Positions 1-8,362 of a DNA stretch of 64,000 nucleotides are shown piece after piece (position 1 is the first letter of the stretch; every line of letters starts with the position of its first letter). Location of the stretch: positions 71,709 to 135,708 of the forward strand of contig NZ_JBQKLI010000004.1 in the NCBI RefSeq assembly GCF_052116305.1. The letters run 5' to 3'. The position numbers and the translations under genes were made by a program. The DNA comes from JBQKLI01 sp012798975 (GTDB taxonomy: Bacteria; Bacillota; Clostridia; Tissierellales; Peptoniphilaceae). The notes below the pieces were generated by a model. That model had not been told where the DNA came from and did not search any database. It was given only the letters and a program-made list of their open reading frames with translations.

Positions 1-2
1 CA

Positions 3-1745
3 TTGTCTCCTTATAAAGTGAAGCTCGGCATGATTACAGAGATGAAACTAGGTCAAAAATCGTTGACTTTGGATCAGCTTAACAATCGAGCTCAAGAATT
101 TGATTTCGATCATTCTTTCGAAGAACTTAAAGGAATAAGCGATCAGAAAACAGCACTGCTTCAGGAAAAAACGAATCTTGAGTCGCAGCTGGATGAATTA
201 TCCCCATGGACAAAACTGTCCCTGCCGGTGAATGATTTATACGGTTTTGACAAGGTTAAGGCAATGACAGGCTTCATAGCAGACAAGTATGTGGCTAATT
301 TAGAGAAAGACTTAATTGATCTAAAAGAAACATATTTGGAAAAAGTGGATTCTGTAGATGGAAATTCCTACGTGCTCCTTATTACGACAAATGAAGAGTA
401 CGACGAACTAGCAGAGATTTTAAGAAAAAATGCATTTACGCAAACGCGTATCAATGCAAAAAGCTCTGTGAAAGACGAAATTTCTGACAATGCCATACGT
501 CAAGAAAAAATCGATAGCGAGTTAAAGGTATTAGAAGACAAAATTGAATCAAGAGCCTATTTGCTAGAAAATTTCGAGATCTATCATGATTATCTCGACA
601 ATAAAAAAACTCAAATAGCTGCGAGCGAAAACTTCCTTAGTACAAGCAAGGTAGATATTATAGAAGGATATGTACCGACAAAGAAAGAGGAAGAATTCAA
701 AAACCTTTTAACAAAGGTATTAGGCGAGGACTATTATTTAGAAATAAATCCTGCAGATAGAGATGATGCTAACGTACCGATCATTTTAGAAAATAACGCA
801 TTTGCAGAAGCTTATGAAAATACAACAGCTATGTATTCGCTGCCGAAGTACAATGAGATCGATCCTACTCCGTTGTTAGCTCCATTTTATGCATTCTTCT
901 CTGGAATGATGGTAGGAGATTTAGGGTATGGATTGCTTCTTTTTATTATTACATTTATCGGTTTAAAAGCCTTTAACTTAAAGAAATCCCAAAGAAATTT
1001 CTTTAAGTTTTTAATGTATATGGGATTTTTTGCCATTGTATGGGGGCTTATATACGGATCTTTCTTCGGCGGGGTAATCGAAATGCCGAAATTGATCAAT
1101 CAAGAAACAGATTCCATGACTTTGATTATTATATCTTTGATTTTTGGTGCGGTTCATATCTTCTTCGCATTGGGAATTCAAGCCTATATGGATTTTAGAG
1201 ATGGAAAACCGTTAGATGCATTATTTGATGTAGGTTTCTGGTATATGATTCTTATCGGTTTAGTTCTTATGATCGCTGCAGGTCCATTAGGACTTCCTGC
1301 TATTGTAGGAGAGATATCAAAATGGGCAGCTATTATAGGCGCCATTGGAATTGTAGTAACTGGAGGTCGAGAAGCTCCTTCAATGGGTGGAAAAATTGCC
1401 GGTGGTATTTATTCTTTATACGGTGTAACTTCCTATATAGGAGACTTCGTGTCGTATCTTCGTTTGATGGCTTTAGGTCTTTCAGGCGGATTTATCGCAG
1501 TAGCGGTAAACTTAATTGTAAAAATGCTTTTCGGAGCGGGTATTGCAGGTATAGCAGGCGGAATTGTACTGTTTGTAGCGATGCAAGCCTTCAATATGTT
1601 CTTAAGTTATCTGTCTGCTTATGTTCATACAGCACGTTTAACTTATGTAGAAATGTTCAACAAATTTTATGAAGGTGGCGGAAAGCCATTTAGAAAAATG
1701 ATTAAAGAATCGAAATTCTTTAACATAATCAATGAAAATGAGTAG
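3..1745 (+). CDS. ntpI: V-type ATP synthase subunit I (5' truncated)
   Basis: Membrane stator subunit a/I of the V/A-type ATPase, which forms the ion half-channels facing the c-ring. The visible 580 residues begin directly in the cytoplasmic coiled-coil arm; the family usually has about 650 residues and an N-terminal start of a different kind, so the gene is cut by the window edge and the first codon here is not the true start. The C-terminal half from about residue 285 is strongly hydrophobic with six to eight membrane segments (FFSGMMVGDLGYGLLLF, then the YLRLMALGLSGGFIAVAVN region that carries the conserved channel arginine). It is followed after 15 bp by ntpK and leads the ntpIKECFABD operon. 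Identity is firm; only the N-terminus is unknown. Confidence 0.93.
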   Translation: MSPYKVKLGMITEMKLGQKSLTLDQLNNRAQEFDFDHSFEELKGISDQKTALLQEKTNLESQLDELSPWTKLSLPVNDLYGFDKVKAMTGFIADKYVANLEKDLIDLKETYLEKVDSVDGNSYVLLITTNEEYDELAEILRKNAFTQTRINAKSSVKDEISDNAIRQEKIDSELKVLEDKIESRAYLLENFEIYHDYLDNKKTQIAASENFLSTSKVDIIEGYVPTKKEEEFKNLLTKVLGEDYYLEINPADRDDANVPIILENNAFAEAYENTTAMYSLPKYNEIDPTPLLAPFYAFFSGMMVGDLGYGLLLFIITFIGLKAFNLKKSQRNFFKFLMYMGFFAIVWGLIYGSFFGGVIEMPKLINQETDSMTLIIISLIFGAVHIFFALGIQAYMDFRDGKPLDALFDVGFWYMILIGLVLMIAAGPLGLPAIVGEISKWAAIIGAIGIVVTGGREAPSMGGKIAGGIYSLYGVTSYIGDFVSYLRLMALGLSGGFIAVAVNLIVKMLFGAGIAGIAGGIVLFVAMQAFNMFLSYLSAYVHTARLTYVEMFNKFYEGGGKPFRKMIKESKFFNIINENE

Positions 1746-1760
1746 GAGGATTAGTAAATA

Positions 1761-2240
1761 ATGGTAGAATTTATATTAAATTATGGTGGAGTTAGTTTAG
1801 GTGCAATTGCAGTAGCGTTATCTGTATTCTTATCAGGAACAGGTTCAGCAAAAGGTGTAGGTATTGCAGGGGAAGCAGCTGCAGGAATCGTAATCGAAGA
1901 ACCGGAAAAATTCGGTAAGTCTTTAGTACTCCAACTTCTTCCAGGTACACAGGGTCTTTATGGTTTCGTAATTGGAATTCTTATTCTTTTTGCATTAGAC
2001 CCTCAAGTAAGTCTTCAAGCTGGATTCGTTTATTTAGCAGCTGGTTTAACTATGGGAATCTCTGGTTTAACTTCAGCTAAAGCCCAAGGTAGAGTATCTG
2101 TTGCAGGTATGAATATTTTAGCGAAAAACGAAGCACAACAATCAAAAGGTATCGTTTACGCAGTAATGGTTGAGATGTATGCGATCTTAGCATTCGCTAT
2201 CGCTTTCTTATTAGTGTTCACAGTAGCTCCAAACTTATAG
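1761..2240 (+). CDS. ntpK: V-type ATP synthase subunit K (c-ring proteolipid)
   Basis: Rotor-ring proteolipid of 159 residues, a duplicated two-hairpin protein with four membrane helices, the normal size for NtpK. The ion site is complete: T63 and Q64 in LPGTQG, Q109 in AKAQGR and E138 in VEMYA. These match the Na+ ligands T64, Q65, Q110 and E139 of Enterococcus hirae NtpK with a constant offset of one. From that I infer a Na+-translocating rather than H+-translocating enzyme; direction (ATP-driven export or synthesis) cannot be told. An AGGAGG site precedes the ATG. It lies in the operon between the stator subunit I and the peripheral stalk subunit E. Confidence 0.96.
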   Translation: MVEFILNYGGVSLGAIAVALSVFLSGTGSAKGVGIAGEAAAGIVIEEPEKFGKSLVLQLLPGTQGLYGFVIGILILFALDPQVSLQAGFVYLAAGLTMGISGLTSAKAQGRVSVAGMNILAKNEAQQSKGIVYAVMVEMYAILAFAIAFLLVFTVAPNL

Positions 2241-2258
2241 GAATAAGGAGTTGTAAAA

Positions 2259-2813
2259 ATGTCAAACTTAGATAATATAATCCAAAAGATTCAGGAAGAT
2301 GCCAAAGCGCAAGAATCTGCAATCTTAAAGGATGCAGAAGATAAGAAAGACGTTTTTCAAAATCAACGAATCGCAGACGCTAATAATATTTCAAGAGAAT
2401 TAAGACAAAGAACGGATAGAGAAGTAGGCGCTATTAGAGATAATGTTGTTTCATCAGCAGAGTTAAAAGCGAGAGATCGAAGACTTGCTGCGAAACAAAT
2501 CGTAGTAGATCGAGTGATCGAAAGTGTGAAAGAAAAGCTTAAAAATCTGGATGATCAGACGTATCTTGCCTATCTTAAAAAATCCCTTAGCGACATGGAT
2601 ATTCCAGCGGGTAGTACATTAATCGTGCCTCAAAATAAGAGAGCAGCTGTAGAAAAAGCAGGTTTGGGTTATCAGTTATCTGATGAAAATATCCAAAGCG
2701 GTTTTGCAGTAGACAATGGAAATGTTCGATTAAATAATGATTTTGAAAGTCTTATAGAATTTCAAAAGGATGATTTGGAAACGGAAATTGTTGAGAAGCT
2801 ATTTCAGAAATAG
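2259..2813 (+). CDS. ntpE: V-type ATP synthase subunit E (peripheral stalk)
   Basis: Peripheral-stalk subunit of the V/A-type ATPase, 184 residues, usual length. The first 90 residues are highly charged and helical (Glu/Lys/Arg/Gln rich), matching the long coiled-coil that pairs with a small H/G-type subunit. The rest forms the globular cap that contacts the A/B head. RBS AAGGAG precedes the ATG at normal spacing. It follows ntpK by 18 bp and precedes ntpC by 13 bp, so it is co-transcribed. No separate H/G-type stalk partner is visible in the window; it could lie upstream of position 1. Confidence 0.92.
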   Translation: MSNLDNIIQKIQEDAKAQESAILKDAEDKKDVFQNQRIADANNISRELRQRTDREVGAIRDNVVSSAELKARDRRLAAKQIVVDRVIESVKEKLKNLDDQTYLAYLKKSLSDMDIPAGSTLIVPQNKRAAVEKAGLGYQLSDENIQSGFAVDNGNVRLNNDFESLIEFQKDDLETEIVEKLFQK

Positions 2814-2826
2814 GAGGAGTGAATAA

Positions 2827-3828
2827 ATGGATAGAGAATTATTTATCCAAAGCTCAACTAGAACTAGAGTGCTGGAAAAAAAGCTTCTTGATAAAATTCA
2901 AATGCAAAGGTTAATAGAAGCAAATGATGTTGACGAGTTGATACGTTTACTTAACGACAGTCAATATCAGCCTTTCATCAATAAACTAGAAAGACCTGAA
3001 GATTATACACAAGCTTTAGCCGGAGAACAACAGCGTTTCTTTACTGAAATGTATGGAGTTTCTCCTAGAAGAGAAGTGGTTGATTTAGTTACATTAAAGT
3101 ATCTGTATCATAATCTTAAGGTGATTTTAAAAGAGAAGATTACAGGCGAAGATTATTCCCGTATGTATATAAATATCGGGGGTGTAGATATGAATAAATT
3201 GAAAGCTGATTTTGAAGCTGGAAATACACCTTTAGAAAATCAACGCCAATATGAAGATTTAAACTATGTATATACTCAATATGAGAATATGAAAGATCCG
3301 CAAATGATCGATATTCTTTTAGACAGAGCTTATTTTGAAGAATTAAAAGTCAAGGCAGAAGCTTTGGACAGCGAATTCTTCACTCAGTATGTAGAGGATT
3401 TGATCGATTTAACAAATATAAAAACTCTTCTTCGTTGTCAAAAACAAGACAAAGATCCTTCCTTCTTGAACAAAGTAATTATTCCAGGCGGAAGCATCGA
3501 TAAATCGAAATATGAAGAGTATCTGCATACAAAAGTTGAATCAAACAGTAATCTTTTCAAAAGTGCAAGGATTTATTATTATGCTTCTCAAGGAATTGCA
3601 GAATTTGAAAAAACCGGCAGCTTAGCAGGTTTTGAAAAAATGATGGATGATTACTTGATGTACATTACAAGCGAAGCAAAAAGAGTAACCTATGGACCGG
3701 AAGTGATATTTGCTTATTTGCAGACGAAGGAAACAGAGATTAAAAACCTAGGCATTATCTTCGTTGCGAAATTAAACGGGTTATCACCGGAATTCATTAG
3801 AGAAAGGTTGCGTGATAATAATGTATAA
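2827..3828 (+). CDS. ntpC: V-type ATP synthase subunit C
   Basis: Subunit C (the d-type subunit of eukaryotic nomenclature), a 333-residue soluble, mainly helical, funnel-shaped protein that joins the central stalk to the proteolipid ring. The start is well supported by an AGGAGGAG site ahead of ATGGATAGAG. It has no membrane segments and a high content of acidic and aromatic residues, as is usual. Its 3' end overlaps the start of ntpF by 8 bp, which points to translational coupling. The assignment rests on operon position and general sequence character (FIQSSTRTRVLEKKLL, DLVTLKYLYHNLKVILKEK). Confidence 0.92.
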   Translation: MDRELFIQSSTRTRVLEKKLLDKIQMQRLIEANDVDELIRLLNDSQYQPFINKLERPEDYTQALAGEQQRFFTEMYGVSPRREVVDLVTLKYLYHNLKVILKEKITGEDYSRMYINIGGVDMNKLKADFEAGNTPLENQRQYEDLNYVYTQYENMKDPQMIDILLDRAYFEELKVKAEALDSEFFTQYVEDLIDLTNIKTLLRCQKQDKDPSFLNKVIIPGGSIDKSKYEEYLHTKVESNSNLFKSARIYYYASQGIAEFEKTGSLAGFEKMMDDYLMYITSEAKRVTYGPEVIFAYLQTKETEIKNLGIIFVAKLNGLSPEFIRERLRDNNV

Positions 3829-4132
3829 TGTTGCAGTAATTGGTGATAAGGATTCAGTACTGGCGTTTAGAGCGTTAGGTATCGAAGTTTTTACCGCCTA
3901 TGGAGCGGAAGAAACAAGAGCTACATTAGATAAAATCGCAAAAGAAGGTTATGGAGTTATTTTTATTACAGAGCAGTTGGCAAATTTAATTCCAGAAACC
4001 ATTAGTAGATATAATAGTGTTGTTATCCCTGCAGTTATATTAATTCCATCCAATCAAGGTACTTTGAATATTGGAATGGATAATATCAACAAGAATGTTG
4101 AAAAGGCAGTTGGATCAAATATTTTAGAATAA
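3821..4132 (+). CDS. ntpF: V-type ATP synthase subunit F
   Basis: Small Rossmann-like subunit F that binds the central stalk subunit D. I place the start at ATG 3821, giving 103 residues beginning MYNVAVIGDKDSVLAF. A GTG nine bases upstream (3812) is in frame, but it sits only 4 bases from the GAAAGG site and would add three residues not usual for the family. The glycine-rich VIGDKDSV motif at the N-terminus is diagnostic. The coding region overlaps the end of ntpC, and ntpA follows 15 bp later. Confidence 0.93.
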   Translation: MYNVAVIGDKDSVLAFRALGIEVFTAYGAEETRATLDKIAKEGYGVIFITEQLANLIPETISRYNSVVIPAVILIPSNQGTLNIGMDNINKNVEKAVGSNILE

Positions 4133-4147
4133 AGGAGCGAGCTTATA

Positions 4148-5917
4148 TTGAAATCAGGAAAAGTTATAAAAGTATCCGGACCTTTGGTAGTTGCCTCAGG
4201 AATGGAAAAAGCAAACGTATATGACGTTGTTGAAGTTTCAGAAGATAAGCTCATCGGCGAAATTATAGAGATGAGAGGTGACCAAGCCTCCATTCAGGTT
4301 TATGAAGAAACAACAGGAATTGGGCCTGGAGATTCAGTTTATACGACTGGATCACCCTTGTCGATTGAGCTGGGACCTGGCATCATTGAGCAAATGTTCG
4401 ATGGTATTCAAAGACCTCTTACTGCCTTACAAGACAAAGCAGGAGATTTCTTAACAAGGGGAGTTGTAGTACCTTCTCTTGACAGAGAGAAAATTTGGGA
4501 TTTTAAACCAGTAGCCAATGTAGGAGACGAAGTTGGCCCTGGGGATACGTTGGGAACAGTTCAAGAAACACCTGTAGTCCTTCATAGAATTATGGTTCCA
4601 AATGGAATTTCTGGAACAATTAAAAGTATAGAAGCCGGTGACTTTGTAGTAACAGATATCGTTGCAGTGATTGAAACTGCTGAAGGAGACAAAGAAATCT
4701 CCATGATGCAGAAATGGCCTGTACGTATCGGTAGACCTTATAAAGAAAAACTAGACCCTGTAACACCGCTTATTACAGGACAAAGAGTTATAGATACATT
4801 CTTCCCCTTAGTAAAAGGCGGGGCGGCTGCAATTCCTGGACCATTCGGTTCTGGTAAAACTGTAGTTCAGCATCAGCTTGCTAAATGGGCAGATGCGCAA
4901 ATCGTAGTCTATGTAGGCTGCGGCGAGCGTGGAAACGAAATGACAGACGTATTGAACGAGTTCCCTGAACTAGAAGATCCTCAAACTGGCGAGACTCTAA
5001 TGAAGAGAACAGTTCTTATAGCAAATACATCCAACATGCCGGTAGCAGCTCGTGAGGCCTCTATTTATACAGGAATTACGATTGCTGAATATTACAGAGA
5101 TATGGGATATTCTGTAGCGATGATGGCGGATTCTACATCCAGATGGGCAGAGGCTCTTCGTGAGATGTCGGGACGTTTGGAAGAGATGCCAGGGGACGAA
5201 GGTTACCCAGCTTATCTATCTTCTAGAATCGCTGAATTCTATGAGCGTGCCGGGAAAGTTATTTGTAATGGTAAAGATGCTCGTGAAGGAGCTCTTAGTG
5301 CAATTGGTGCTGTATCCCCTCCAGGGGGAGATATCTCCGAGCCGGTATCTCAGTCTACACTTCGTATCGTAAAAGTATTCTGGGGACTTGACCATGCTTT
5401 ATCTCATAGAAGACATTTCCCTGCGATCAACTGGTTAAACTCTTATTCCTTATATCAAACAAAAGTAGACCGATATATGGATAGCGAAGTTGCTTCTGAT
5501 TTCTCAGAAAACAGAATTCGCGCTATGGGTTATCTTCAAGAAGAGTCAAGCTTAGAAGAGATTGTACGTCTTGTAGGTAGAGATTCATTATCACAAGAAG
5601 ACCAATTAAAACTAGAAGTTACAAAGTCTATCCGTGAAGACTTCTTGCAGCAGAATGCTTTCCATGAAACAGATACATACTGTTCATTAGAAAAGCAGTC
5701 TAAAATGCTGAGAGCTATTTTGGAATTCTACGATAGCGGACTTGTTGCTCTTGAAAAGGGTGCATATATATCTGAAATTGAAGATATGCCTATTCGCGAA
5801 AAGATCGCCAGAGCAAAAAATGTTCCAGAAGACGACTTATCTTCCTTAGATCAATTGGTTGAAGATATTAAAGGAGCAATGAATGATCTTGTAAAGGTAG
5901 GTGAGGCGAATGCTTAA
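4148..5917 (+). CDS. ntpA: V-type ATP synthase subunit A (catalytic)
   Basis: Catalytic nucleotide-binding subunit, 589 residues, the usual length for bacterial/archaeal subunit A. The Walker A loop GPFGSGKTVVQ lies near residue 235 and is followed by the GERGNEM motif that is typical of subunit A. The extra non-homologous region that separates A from F1-beta subunits is present between about residues 110 and 190. Translation starts at TTG 4148, with AAAGGAGCG about 8 bases upstream; no ATG fits the conserved start GKVIKVSGPLV. The next gene, ntpB, starts inside the last codons, so the two head subunits are translationally coupled. Confidence 0.97.
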   Translation: MKSGKVIKVSGPLVVASGMEKANVYDVVEVSEDKLIGEIIEMRGDQASIQVYEETTGIGPGDSVYTTGSPLSIELGPGIIEQMFDGIQRPLTALQDKAGDFLTRGVVVPSLDREKIWDFKPVANVGDEVGPGDTLGTVQETPVVLHRIMVPNGISGTIKSIEAGDFVVTDIVAVIETAEGDKEISMMQKWPVRIGRPYKEKLDPVTPLITGQRVIDTFFPLVKGGAAAIPGPFGSGKTVVQHQLAKWADAQIVVYVGCGERGNEMTDVLNEFPELEDPQTGETLMKRTVLIANTSNMPVAAREASIYTGITIAEYYRDMGYSVAMMADSTSRWAEALREMSGRLEEMPGDEGYPAYLSSRIAEFYERAGKVICNGKDAREGALSAIGAVSPPGGDISEPVSQSTLRIVKVFWGLDHALSHRRHFPAINWLNSYSLYQTKVDRYMDSEVASDFSENRIRAMGYLQEESSLEEIVRLVGRDSLSQEDQLKLEVTKSIREDFLQQNAFHETDTYCSLEKQSKMLRAILEFYDSGLVALEKGAYISEIEDMPIREKIARAKNVPEDDLSSLDQLVEDIKGAMNDLVKVGEANA

Positions 5918-7298
5918 GGAATATAGAAGTGTTTCTGAAGTAGTTGGACCTTTGATGACTGTTGAAGGAGTTGAAGGTGTTAAATACGAAGAATTAGTAG
6001 ATATAGAATTACAAACCGGAGAAAAACGTCGGGGAAGAGTTATCGAAATCGACGGTTCTAAAGCTATGGTTCAGGTATTCGAGGGAACATCCGGAATCAA
6101 CTTGGAAAGCACAAGTGTTAGATTCCTAGGAAAGCCTCTTCAAATTGGAGTATCTGAAGATATGATCGGAAGGGTATTCGATGGTTTAGGAAATCCTATC
6201 GATGACGGCCCTAAGATTATTCCAGAAGCCAAACTAGATATCAATGGCGAGCCGATAAACCCTGTATCTAGAGATTATCCAAACGAGTTTATTCAAACGG
6301 GAATTTCTACAATCGATGGTTTGAACACCCTTGTTAGGGGACAAAAGCTTCCGATCTTCTCAGGATCAGGACTTCCTCATAACAACGTAGCTGCCCAAAT
6401 CGCCCGTCAAGCAGGCGTTCTTGGAAAAGACGACAAATTTGCCGTAGTTTTCGCTGCGATGGGAATTACTTTCGAAGAGGCACAATACTTTATTGACGAC
6501 TTCAACGAAACTGGAGCTATCGATAGAGCGGTATTGTTTATGAACCTTGCAGACGATCCTGCAATCGAAAGACTTTCTACACCAGGGATGGCACTTACAT
6601 GTGCAGAGTTCTTGGCTTTTGAAAAAGGAATGCACGTTCTTGTAATCATGACAGACATGACAAACTATGCTGAGGCCCTTCGTGAAGTATCTGCTGCACG
6701 TAAAGAAGTTCCTGGACGTAGAGGATATCCTGGATATCTATATACAGACCTTGCTACTATTTATGAAAGAGCGGGACGTATTATTGGAAGAGAAGGATCT
6801 ATTACTCAAATTCCGATTCTTACCATGCCAGAGGACGATATCACACATCCAATCCCTGACTTGACAGGCTATATAACAGAGGGACAGATTATTCTATCTA
6901 GAGATCTTTATAAAAAAGGATATGCGCCTCCAGTAAATGTATTGCCTTCATTATCTCGACTTAAAGATAAGGGTATCGGAGACGGCAAAACACGTGAAGA
7001 CCATGCGGATACAATGAACCAGTTGTATGCAGCATATGCACAAGGTCTGGAAGCCAAAGAATTGTCTGTAATCCTTGGGGAGTCAGCGTTATCGAATGCG
7101 GATAAAGCTTTCGCAAAATTTGCAGAAGCTTTTGACGAACAGTATGTTAACCAAGGTTATTATACAAATAGAAGCATTATCGATACATTGGATCTAGGAT
7201 GGAAATTATTGAATATTATTCCAAGATCTGAGCTTAAGAGAATTAAAGATGCATATCTTGACAAATATCTTGGTGAAGAGAATCAAGGAGCTGAATAA
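5910..7298 (+). CDS. ntpB: V-type ATP synthase subunit B
   Basis: Non-catalytic head subunit, about 463 residues. I choose ATG 5910 (MLKEYRSVSEVVGPL), the conserved family start, rather than the in-frame GTG at 5901, which lies inside the GGTAGGTGAGG ribosome binding region. It lacks a classical Walker A lysine loop and has the SGSGLPHN segment instead, as expected for a regulatory B subunit. The segment VPGRRGYPGYLYTDLATIYERAGR is well conserved. It overlaps the end of ntpA by 8 bp and is followed by ntpD after 2 bp. Confidence 0.97.
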   Translation: MLKEYRSVSEVVGPLMTVEGVEGVKYEELVDIELQTGEKRRGRVIEIDGSKAMVQVFEGTSGINLESTSVRFLGKPLQIGVSEDMIGRVFDGLGNPIDDGPKIIPEAKLDINGEPINPVSRDYPNEFIQTGISTIDGLNTLVRGQKLPIFSGSGLPHNNVAAQIARQAGVLGKDDKFAVVFAAMGITFEEAQYFIDDFNETGAIDRAVLFMNLADDPAIERLSTPGMALTCAEFLAFEKGMHVLVIMTDMTNYAEALREVSAARKEVPGRRGYPGYLYTDLATIYERAGRIIGREGSITQIPILTMPEDDITHPIPDLTGYITEGQIILSRDLYKKGYAPPVNVLPSLSRLKDKGIGDGKTREDHADTMNQLYAAYAQGLEAKELSVILGESALSNADKAFAKFAEAFDEQYVNQGYYTNRSIIDTLDLGWKLLNIIPRSELKRIKDAYLDKYLGEENQGAE

Positions 7299-7300
7299 GT

Positions 7301-7948
7301 ATGGCAAGGCTGAATATAAATCCTACCAGAATGGCTCTTTCGGAACTTAAGGGAAGACTGAAAACTTCAAGCAGAGGATATAAACTTCTGAAAGATAAGC
7401 AGGATGAATTGATGAGACAATTTATTGAGCTTATTCGTAAGAATAAAGAGCTTAGACTTGAAGTAGAGACTGCCTTAAGCGATTCCTTCAAGGATTTTCT
7501 ACTAGCCAGTGCAATTATGAGTCCGGAAATGTTGGATGAAGCTGTTTCAGTTCCTAAACAAGGAATCTCTGTTGAAATAAGAACGGAAAACGTAATGAGC
7601 GTAAACGTTCCTAGAATGGAATTCAAAAAAGAGAGTATTGTTCCTGGAGATGTAAGCGGGGGCGTTTATCCTTACGGATATGCCCAGACGACTTCAGATC
7701 TTGACGAAGCCATAGACGGCTTGGACAAAGTAATGGAACAGTTGCTGGAGCTTGCTCAGGTCGAAAAAGCCGCCCAATTAATGGCAGATGAGATCGAAAA
7801 GACTCGTAGAAGAGTAAATGCATTGGAATATAGAACCATTCCGGATTTAGAAGAAACAATAAAATATATTCGTAGTAAATTAGACGAAAATGAGAGATCA
7901 ACAATCACAAGACTGATGAAAGTTAAGGATATGATTTCTAAAGAATAA
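7301..7948 (+). CDS. ntpD: V-type ATP synthase subunit D (central stalk)
   Basis: Central rotor shaft subunit, 215 residues, normal length. The N-terminal part MARLNINPTRMALSELKGRL followed by long helices, and the C-terminal EKTRRRVNALEYRTIPDLEETI segment, are the two antiparallel coiled-coil arms that insert into the A3B3 head; the latter is the best-conserved motif of subunit D. It is the last gene of the operon: an intrinsic terminator begins at its stop codon. Confidence 0.96.
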   Translation: MARLNINPTRMALSELKGRLKTSSRGYKLLKDKQDELMRQFIELIRKNKELRLEVETALSDSFKDFLLASAIMSPEMLDEAVSVPKQGISVEIRTENVMSVNVPRMEFKKESIVPGDVSGGVYPYGYAQTTSDLDEAIDGLDKVMEQLLELAQVEKAAQLMADEIEKTRRRVNALEYRTIPDLEETIKYIRSKLDENERSTITRLMKVKDMISKE

Positions 7949-7975
7949 AAAACCAGCCGCAAGGCTGGTTTTTCT
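7947..7975 (+). terminator. Intrinsic terminator of the ntp operon
   Basis: AACCAGCC, a GCAA tetraloop and GGCTGGTT followed by a run of T. The GC-rich 8-bp stem with a tetraloop ends transcription immediately after ntpD. Confidence 0.93.
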
Positions 7976-7994
7976 ATGTACTAAAAAGATTGGA

Positions 7995-8195
7995 TTATTC
8001 ATCTTCTCTATAGACGGCTCCCTCAAAAACAGGACAATGATCTTCTTCCTTAAATGCGCAGCCATGTTCTGCAGCATAATCGCAATAAAAATCAACAACT
8101 TGTTCTCCCTCTGGGTTTGAACTGTCTACGATTACTTTGATTTCCTTTTCGCAATTTAAAAGCGGACATAAGTCTTTATACATAAAATCTTTCAT
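7995..8195 (-). CDS. Small cysteine-rich hypothetical protein
   Basis: A 66-residue acidic protein with five cysteines (at roughly 10, 15, 38, 46 and 54) and no membrane segment or signal. A strong AGAGGTGAT site 5 bases before the ATG on the minus strand shows it is translated. The spaced Cys residues could bind a metal or Fe-S cluster, but no known motif is clear and I do not recognise the family. It converges on the V-ATPase operon and reads toward the ntp terminator. Confidence 0.75.
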   Translation of the reverse strand: MKDFMYKDLCPLLNCEKEIKVIVDSSNPEGEQVVDFYCDYAAEHGCAFKEEDHCPVFEGAVYREDE

Positions 8196-8247
8196 ATTAT
8201 CACCTCTTAATTAAAGATACCCCCAAAGAAGAGGATTAAACCGGATA

Positions 8248-8276
8248 TTGACACCTTAAACAATACATGGTAATAT
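8248..8276 (+). promoter_or_regulatory. Near-consensus sigma-A promoter without a downstream gene
   Basis: TTGACA (8248-8253), 17 bp, TAATAT (8271-8276). It faces rightward, where the only things ahead are a hairpin and an intrinsic terminator about 80 bp later; the next annotated gene lies on the other strand. It is the promoter of the candidate small RNA. Confidence 0.7.
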
Positions 8277-8283
8277 ATAGTAG

Positions 8284-8362
8284 CTATTATGATTATGGCT
8301 ATTCATAGTATCCCCTATGAATACAAGACCCGAAGACTATATCTTCGGGTCTTATTTTTTTT
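8284..8362 (+). ncRNA. Candidate small non-coding RNA
   Basis: Between the promoter and the terminator lies a compact unit of about 80 nt. It has a perfect 8-bp hairpin (ATTCATAG at 8301-8308 with CTATGAAT at 8315-8322, six-base loop TATCCC) and then the 12-bp terminator hairpin. A short ATG-initiated frame runs through it but has no ribosome binding site and passes through the terminator, so I do not call it coding. Its 3' end abuts the 3' end of the convergent pdxR-like gene, so it could also act on that transcript. Function unknown. Confidence 0.5.
8325..8361 (+). terminator. Intrinsic terminator (12-bp stem)
   Basis: AAGACCCGAAGA (8325-8336), loop CTATA, TCTTCGGGTCTT (8342-8353), then ATTTTTTTT. 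The U-tract is only on the plus strand, so it serves the small plus-strand unit rather than the minus-strand gene that ends at 8361. Confidence 0.85.

Noticed and set aside
887..1099. Antisense frames within operon genes (for example in ntpI, ntpB, lon, tig and clpX)
   Set aside because: They lie fully inside strongly conserved genes, lack ribosome sites and have compositions typical of shadow frames.
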